DNA of 64,000 nucleotides. Source: Sternotherus odoratus (taxonomy: Eukaryota; Chordata; Testudines; Kinosternidae). Within the stretch, counting starts at the first letter, position 1; each line of letters starts with the position of its first letter. The position numbers and the translations under genes are program-made. The DNA lies in NCBI GenBank assembly GCA_032164245.1, contig JAVMKO010000017.1:19320756-19384755 (forward strand), given 5' to 3'. The notes under the pieces are model-generated. The model saw nothing but the letters and a program-made list of their open reading frames with translations, did not search any database and was not told where the DNA came from. Shown piece after piece: positions 57,501-64,000 of the stretch.

Positions 57501-60500
57501 CCAGTAGGCCAGCCAGTTCCCACAGAGCATGTGGGCGCTGCGGGGCAGATCCTGCTTCAGCACATTCTCCTCGCTGGCAGAGCCGGGGCAAAAGCTATCG
57601 GCTCTGGGGCTGAAGCAGAGCGGGCCGGAACCCGCGTGCTGTGTGTCCGCGGGGACCTGAATGCGGTTCCCCACCAGCACGCTGCCGAAGGTGCCCGAGT
57701 GACTGTCGTCATGGCGACTGGAGCCGGGCTCGCTGCCCCGGGCATCCTGGTCCGAGCAGGCTGTGCTCAGCGCTGGCTCCTGACTGAGCAGGGACAGGCT
57801 CTTCGGGCTCACGCTCTCCAGGTACGAGTTGGCCAGTCTCCCAACCAGCAGGTGGTTAGGGACAATCGTCCGGATAACATCACCTGAAAGTACAGAGCAC
57901 AGCTCTGGGAGGGGGAACCTCTCCCGGGCCTCCCCATCTCCCTCAGCAATAGCACCGGGCTCACAGAGCATCCAGTATTCTGCTGGCCCAGGGCCCCCTC
58001 TGGACACTGTCACCTACATGTCCTTCCTGGTCGGGGGGCAGGGAGAACTTCCGTCCCCTGCCGGCAGGACAAGGGCCACACGCTGTCGTGAGGGTTTATT
58101 CCTGTCCGACAACGCTGCATTATGGTTCAGGGTTCATGCACAGAGCGGACGCTGCACTCGGACCCCAGACCAGGCTTACAAACACAGAGTGCAGGGCAAG
58201 GACTTAGCACGAGGCCTCAGCCGTGGAGAGAGGGGAACTGAAGCATACCTAGCAGGCAAGAGAAGGGGACATAGGTGGTGTAGGCCATCTCTGGGCTAAA
58301 AACCTTCTGTAACTCTTCCAGCACGGCTGGGTCGAGGGGAAGCACTCCTCCATCGGAGCAGGGCACCTCCAGCTCAGGCATCTCACCGCGGCTCCAGGAC
58401 TCTGAAGACAGACCCTGGACAAGAGGAGACAGATGACCTCCAGGGAGACCAAGAGCTGCAATGTCCATGTGCCCCCAGCCCCAGGGTCGGTCACTCACCT
58501 GCTCCTGCAGTTCCTGCAGCAGTGAGAAAGCCCCAAAGAAGGTTCCTACGGTGTCACTCAAGTGCTGCTGCACCATCTCCTGCCCAATCCGCAGGCAGAT
58601 CAGGGCAATTAAACTGATGGTCTTAACACACAGGACGAGGCGGGCCTGGGCACCACTAGGGAAACTGAAGAGAACCCATCAGTCACCATCCCGCCCCACA
58701 GACCAAGGGTGTGCACCCACGTAGTGTTCTTGGCCTACAGGAGCACGGGGGAGACAGCACCGTGCGAGCGCTCCAGAGACAGGAGCTCTGTAGACAGGCT
58801 GGATGCTCTTGGCATACGGAGAGACCACCAGGGAGGGCCGGGGCAGAATGTCAGCGTCAGCCCCTGTAGTCCTGAGCCCACCCCCGCCCAGGAGAGCTTT
58901 ATCCCAACCCCTGAGATTGCACATGACTTTTGTGCAGTGCCAGGGTTCGTCCCTGGGGGTGGGGGCTCTCCACACGCACCCGATGGCCGGCGAGGTCAGG
59001 AAGCCCAGCACGGGGAGCAGGACCTCCTGGCTGATCTTGGGGAGAATGTCCATCAGGGTAGTATCTGAAAGGCAGACGATTATCTTCTGGGTCAGAGTCA
59101 CAGCTGCCAGCAGCCCAGCCTCCTTCCTGCTGTTTAGCCGGCCAGAGCCAAGCCCACTGCTCGGGGCCACCTGGGGGACAGAAAGAAGAGTGGAGCAGCC
59201 GTAAGCTCGCCCCATTACCGCCTCCCAGTCCGTGGCTATCAGCCTCCCGCACAGGTCGGACAAGCCACATTCTGGAGCCGTTCCCATGGAATTCATGCTT
59301 GCACCTCTCTCGGCCTCCAGAGGAGCAACCCACCCCTGCTCATGCACCAAGCCCCACCAGGGACCAAGAGACTGCAGGGGAGAGGCTGAGCCCAGAGCCC
59401 TCATCCTCTGGAAAGACCCTGAAGCCAGGAGGAGGGAGAGTGAGGAGAACCAAGCCCTTCAGTTCCATGGTACAAACAGTGTCTACCTGCAGGACACACC
59501 TGAGGCCTGGAGTCTGAGTGGGGGAAGCAGAGAGAAAAGGATGCCCTGCCCTGCCCTGCCCTGCCCCAGCCTTCAGTGTGCCCAGCGCACAGGCCTCAGC
59601 ACCACCAGGCCATGCCAGGATGCCAATGTCCTGGGCCAGCGTCATTCAGATGAGCGCTACAGGATTCAACGCCAGCTCCTGGCTCCGTTCCGAGAGCTGG
59701 AAGAGCAGCCTATGCCCGGAACCACGAGGTCAGGCTTGGAATGTAAGTGACCATTTTCCCTGCCTTAAGGGCACTGGCTACAGCAGAGCTCTGGCCACAG
59801 TTAGCATTATTAAAAAGCTTCTCAGTGTAACATCAAAGGCGTCCTTTCTAGATTATCCACCTACAAACCCATGCTCTGACCCAAGAGGCAGGGCAGAGCG
59901 CGGTTTACACTGAAAGTGGGAACAATTCTCAGTGGCAGCTTCCGATCACATGCTCTGTTTCTTCCCATCTTTTAACCCAATACCAGATACAGCACAAGTC
60001 TGGCCCAAGCCCCTGCAGGGCCAGTTGGACACACCCCACAGTTTCATCTCTCCGACATCAAGTCACCAAACACTGTTCTGCAACAATAAGGTTGCAAATG
60101 GTGTACCCCCTCCCCACACTCTCTCTCTTTAGAGAGAAACAAGAGGCCAAAGCAAACCAGCTGTGAGCTGCTAACAGACCTCCAGCGGCTGACGAGAAAT
60201 TGAGAATCCCCTCCAGAGCAAACAGCGCACAGAGCTCATGCTGGCCACCTGCAATCTAAAGCTGCTTGAAAGTTTTCAAAGTTTTTACTGAAAAATGGCC
60301 TTTTTTCAAAAACAAAAGTTTTCCATGGAAATAAGATCACCGTTGTCCAAGCTTTTCATGAACCCTTGTGCCATTCCCCACCCACCATTTGTAATAAAAT
60401 AATGTCAGGAAAACGGTTACTGAAATTCTTCACATAGCAAGAGTCTGTAAGTAGAAAAGTAACAACTGCAGCTCAATATTTGATGCAGCTCCCACTCCCT

Positions 60501-63500
60501 GTGCGAACAGCTACAAGTGAAGGAGAAAGAAGGGACACTGACCAGGTAGCTGATGTAGGGCAGGTACTGGTAGGTCAGAACAGGCTCTCCATACAGATAT
60601 GCCATATACATGAGACAGACCAGGACCGGCTTGGACACCTGGTCTCCCAGCACAGGTCGTTTCTGGTAGATGTTTCCCGCATTCAGGGGACTGTTCTCCT
60701 CATTGCCTGGTACGAACTGCTGTCTGGTAGGACCTGCCAGAGAGACAGCCCAGTGAGCGGAGACACACTGTGTGGAACCCAAAGGGCACATCCACCCCAA
60801 CACTCAGATGCGCGGCCTGTCCACCCTTCCTTCCCCACCAGGCAGGTCGGTCTGCACCCCTTCTGGGGAGGGCCACAGTCCCAGCAGATTGCCTTAGGAC
60901 ACAGGCAGAGGAGCAGCCCTTCAAAGGGCCTCGCAAGCAGGCGGATGGATATTACCGACATAGCAGGACGTGAGGAGACGGAGCAGGTTTCTGGCAATGT
61001 AACGAGATGTCACAGTAGGGCCCAGTTTGGCCGAGAGCCACTTCACCATCTTACAGGCTGTGTCTGCAAACCAAGAGCAGAGCAGGATCTACCACTCTGA
61101 AAGCTTCCCGGAGTCTGCCCATGGGACACTTAGCGCCTTGGTTCTCACCAGAGCTCCCCACCTGGCTGACTCCTGACCTGCAGCAACACCAGGACTCCAA
61201 CCTATTACCACCCTGCTAACGTGTCCATTTGCTAGGTTCCGATTTGCTTCCTGGAGAATTCAGGAGCATGTCCAGAGCTGGTTCCAGCTCCTCCTGCATG
61301 GGACTGGCTTCCCACCTCCCCTCCCTCCGCTGCCCAGTCACTCACCACCCCAGACAGACAGACAGCATCCGACTGCAGCTCTTACCCAGGAGAATCGTCT
61401 GCTCTTTATCTTCAGAGTGGTCCTGCAGCTCCGGCTCGTCCCCATCCTCTGGCTCACTGTGGTCATCAGCCAGGGCAGCATCCAGGGGAGCGCCAGTGCC
61501 CACGGACAGGGCAAGCTCTGGAGCACCTGTGGCCTCCTCCTCCTCCTCTTCCTCCTCAGAGTCTTCACTCTGCTTCAGGTCCTGACTGCTGTCCACAGAC
61601 TTCAGGCTACTCTTGTCCTTCTGGGAATCCCCATCTGCAGCTCTGTCCTCTCCCAACGAGACTTCGCTGGCGCTGCTTTTGTCACTCAGTCGCCCCAGGC
61701 TAAGCAACTCCTGCTCCTGGGGCTGCATGGACTCGCTGACATAGAGGCCACTCTGGAAGTCCTCGTTCTCTGGCAGATAGGCCTGGTCGTGAAAGCTGAC
61801 TCCAGATGTGTAATCCAACAGGTCGAGTGCCGTGGAACCATGATCCATATCCATTTTGATCTCTTCCCCAAATGCACAGGAAACTGGGCTGCCTCCTCCA
61901 CTCTCCTCATCTTCTGCCGTCCCCAGAAGGGACTTACTTTCTTCCTGGGAGCTCTCAACGCCAACAAGGATCTGCAGGATGTGAGCCAGCAGATTAGAGA
62001 GGAAGGACTGGAGCCCCAGACGCACCATCAGCTGGGCCACAAAGCAGTCTGTGTACAGGTAAAACCGGCCATGGAGGCAGCAGGGATTCTCATATGCACC
62101 AATCAGGGGCTTGAGCAGGTACTTGTTTGCGTTCTTGGGGCCCAAGGCTTTAGCGATGGGTTCAAACAGGTACCAGGCTGTATAGACTGCAGTGTTCTCC
62201 TCCGACATCAGAGATAAGATGAAGGGCAGCAGGACCTCCAAGCCTTCAGGAGTGATTTCACACAGGATCCCCTCCAGCTGCTGCCACAGCTGGAAAACAA
62301 GCTCACGGCCCTGAGTCTCATCCTCCACTCTCTTGGACTGGTAGGTGACAATGAATTTGTGCAGAGACGGGAAATATGGAGGGAAGGGAACAACTGAGCT
62401 GAAAGGACTCAGGAACTGCGAGGGGCTGGGTGGCGGGAGACCCTGGGAAACGGGTTCATACTCAAAAAGCTGGACTCTATTCATGGCCACCTCGTTCTTT
62501 AGAAGTATCCCCTCAGGCATGTTCAGCTGCAGCAAAGTATCCAGCAGGTGCTGGAGTGGGGCGGGGATCTCCTTTGGGTGATACTGGCAAAGATTCCGAA
62601 CGGTCAGGAACCGCTCCAGCAGGGACGCGTCTGGCTTCAGGGTGCGAACCCTTGGTGCAAACACAATCTCCGCTATCACGACTCCCAGGGCCTGCATGTC
62701 TCTCTGGAAAAGGTCCGAGAGGCCCAGCAGCGGCTCCACCCGTGGCTGCTCCATCAGCTCCATCTCACTGTTTAAGCCTTTAACCAGGAAGTTGTCCAGT
62801 TTTTCCAGCTCCTCCAGGGCCTGGACAGGATGAAAAGCCTCCGGAAGCATAATCTTCGTCTTGTCCCTCTCAGCTGGATCCACACCACCAGGCTTACTCC
62901 TTCGATTCAGCCGGATGTTTGAGGTTTTGCCCTCTGTAGGGATGGCAGGGAGGTTGGAGGGCTGAGCTGAAGGCGTGCAGGGACCGGGCTGGTCGGCGGC
63001 TCTGCCAGCGGCAGGAATGGAATCCAGAGCTTCGGTGCCTTGCTCCAAATCCTCCTCGCCACGGACAGACCTGTCACCAGACCAGCCGGCTTCACAAGGA
63101 GTGGCTTCCAAAACCAGCCCATTGACCCCGTCCCCCATCTGACCCTGGACATCCTCTAGGACTAGTGTCTCTCTGGCGCTCTGGGGGAGCGGTCGGGCAA
63201 TGACGGGCGCGTCAGCAGGAATGTCTGCAAGTCCCACCATGCGTCTGGGATGCGGCTGGTCGAAGAGCTGCACCACTCCATAGCTGGTCAGATGGGTGTG
63301 GTTGTCCACCAGATGGAGGCAGACGTTTTTCTCCTTGACAGCATCCTTGCCCAGCAACTTGTAGCCAAAAGTGAGGTCAATCCAGTGGTGGAGATCCCGA
63401 GAGACTTCCCTGCTCTCCAGCAGCGTACGATGGACTTTGATGAACTCCTCGTAGGAGCGGCACCAGGACGGCACATCCAGGTCAGGCATGTCGGAATGAA

Positions 63501-64000
63501 TGGATCTAAAGATGGTGGGGTCTGTGTAGAACTCGGGGATGCACTCGTCTGGAGTCCAGCTCTGCATGCGCTCCATGCTGGCTGGATATTCGTTCGGCTC
63601 CCACTGCGCTCTCACGTGACAGCAGAGCACAGCCTTGGGCGTCCTCCGGGCAGTGTAGACGTAGTAGGTGATGTCCGAGAGGACGTCGGAGATGTGGTGG
63701 GGCACATGGAGCGGTTCTCCACTTGACCCTCCGGCGGCAAACGCCTGCTTGGTCATCTCGTAGGTGAAGTCCAGCTGCTTGTCTCCTTTATTGAGGCGGA
63801 ACTTGGATTTTCTCAGGTCTCTGAATTTACCATTTTTGGTGGTGAAATCCACCACCCAGGGGAGAACCGGGTGGTAGTTGGGGTCTCCCATTCTCCGGCC
63901 AGACAGGCGGTTCAGTTGCATAAGGTAGTGGAAGTTACTGACTCGCCCATTCACCCAATCCAGCACAAGGGCCCCAAGCTCCCCCTGGCAAACCGCGCAC
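54600..64000 (-). CDS. WDR81: WD repeat-containing protein 81 (WDR81), 5'-partial
   Basis: BEACH and WD40 protein that works with WDR91 on endosomal PI3P and in aggregate autophagy. Ten exons on the minus strand: 61386-64000 (continues past the right edge), 60956-61063, 60543-60733, 58980-59170, 58499-58655, 58249-58414, 57185-57883, 56525-56670, 56126-56305 and 54600-54926. They join in frame to about 1,590 codons; vertebrate WDR81 is near 1,940, so about 350 N-terminal residues are missing. The large exon carries the BEACH domain ([61 protein letters not shown]) and an acidic run near SEEEEEEEE. Exon 7 begins the WD40 propeller ([35 protein letters not shown]) and the last exon has [13 protein letters not shown]. 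No break was seen. Confidence 0.97.
55148..55477. repeat. Minisatellite in WDR81 last intron
   Basis: Eight copies of CTCTGCCACACCCGACAG begin at about 55148, 55180, 55212, 55264, 55316, 55348, 55380 and 55428. Units are either 32 bp or about 48-52 bp, the longer ones carrying an extra CACACTCCTCCGTCC block. Open frames crossing it are repeat artefacts. It starts about 220 bp from the last exon acceptor. Confidence 0.9.
56088..56105. repeat. Poly-C tract in WDR81 intron 9
   Basis: A run of about 14 C lies 21 bp from the exon 9 donor, on the intron side. Similar C or G runs occur at about 53322, 53823 and 54035, so this end of the window is rich in homopolymers. Confidence 0.75.

Noticed and set aside
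57144..57887. 247-codon plus-strand frame
   Set aside because: Lies opposite WDR81 exon 7, which encodes the start of the WD40 propeller; an antisense shadow.
60940..60956. WDR81 exon 2 donor GTAATATCC considered as a U12-type intron
   Set aside because: It does not fit the U12 donor consensus GTATCCTT, and no U12 branch site was evident; treated as a U2-type GT-AG intron.
61417..62217. 266-codon plus-strand frame opposite WDR81 exon 1
   Set aside because: Antisense shadow of a long coding exon, without homology of its own.

Overview
The window is vertebrate nuclear DNA: short exons with GT-AG introns, a CpG-island promoter, and many decayed CR1 retrotransposons. The interspersed repeats point to a turtle: a tRNA-derived SINE with a CR1-like tail, repeats carrying the GTGGCACCTTAAAGACTAAC motif, and several hAT-type miniature elements. 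That assignment is an inference from remembered repeat families; the gene content alone only says amniote.

Five protein genes were rebuilt exon by exon. They lie in the same order as human 17p13.3: RPA1 (minus, 15 exons visible, last exons beyond the left edge), SMYD4 (plus, complete, 10 coding exons, 804 aa), SERPINF1/PEDF (minus, complete, 7 coding exons, 417 aa), SERPINF2/alpha-2-antiplasmin (minus, complete, 9 coding exons, 559 aa) and WDR81 (minus, 10 exons, N-terminus beyond the right edge). RPA1 and SMYD4 are head to head, with start codons about 570 bp apart in one CpG island (about 20860-22130). SMYD4 and SERPINF1 are tail to tail with about 750 bp between stop codons. SERPINF1, SERPINF2 and WDR81 follow one another on the minus strand.

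The genes do not form a pathway. RPA1 binds single-stranded DNA in replication and repair, SMYD4 is a SET/MYND methyltransferase-family protein, the two serpins are a tandem pair of secreted proteins (non-inhibitory PEDF and the plasmin inhibitor), and WDR81 is a BEACH-WD40 endosomal/autophagy protein.

The introns and intergenic DNA hold the less ordinary content. There is a perfect 70-bp inverted repeat (17443-17609), a decayed mosaic of DIRS-like, CR1 and Penelope-like pieces (5140-7280), a solo LTR with an exact 5-bp target duplication (44957-45628), hAT-type MITEs with near-perfect 8-bp duplications, and a 13-unit 55/57-bp minisatellite next to the first coding exon of SERPINF2. Two consecutive SMYD4 splice acceptors (exons 7 and 8) sit directly against the 3' tails of CR1/SINE insertions. 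SERPINF2 differs from the human protein in a long N-terminal extension, a shortened C-terminal tail and an altered reactive loop. I found no RNA gene and no wholly new multi-gene system; the strongest leads are the transposon-flanked SMYD4 exons and the unusual SERPINF2.
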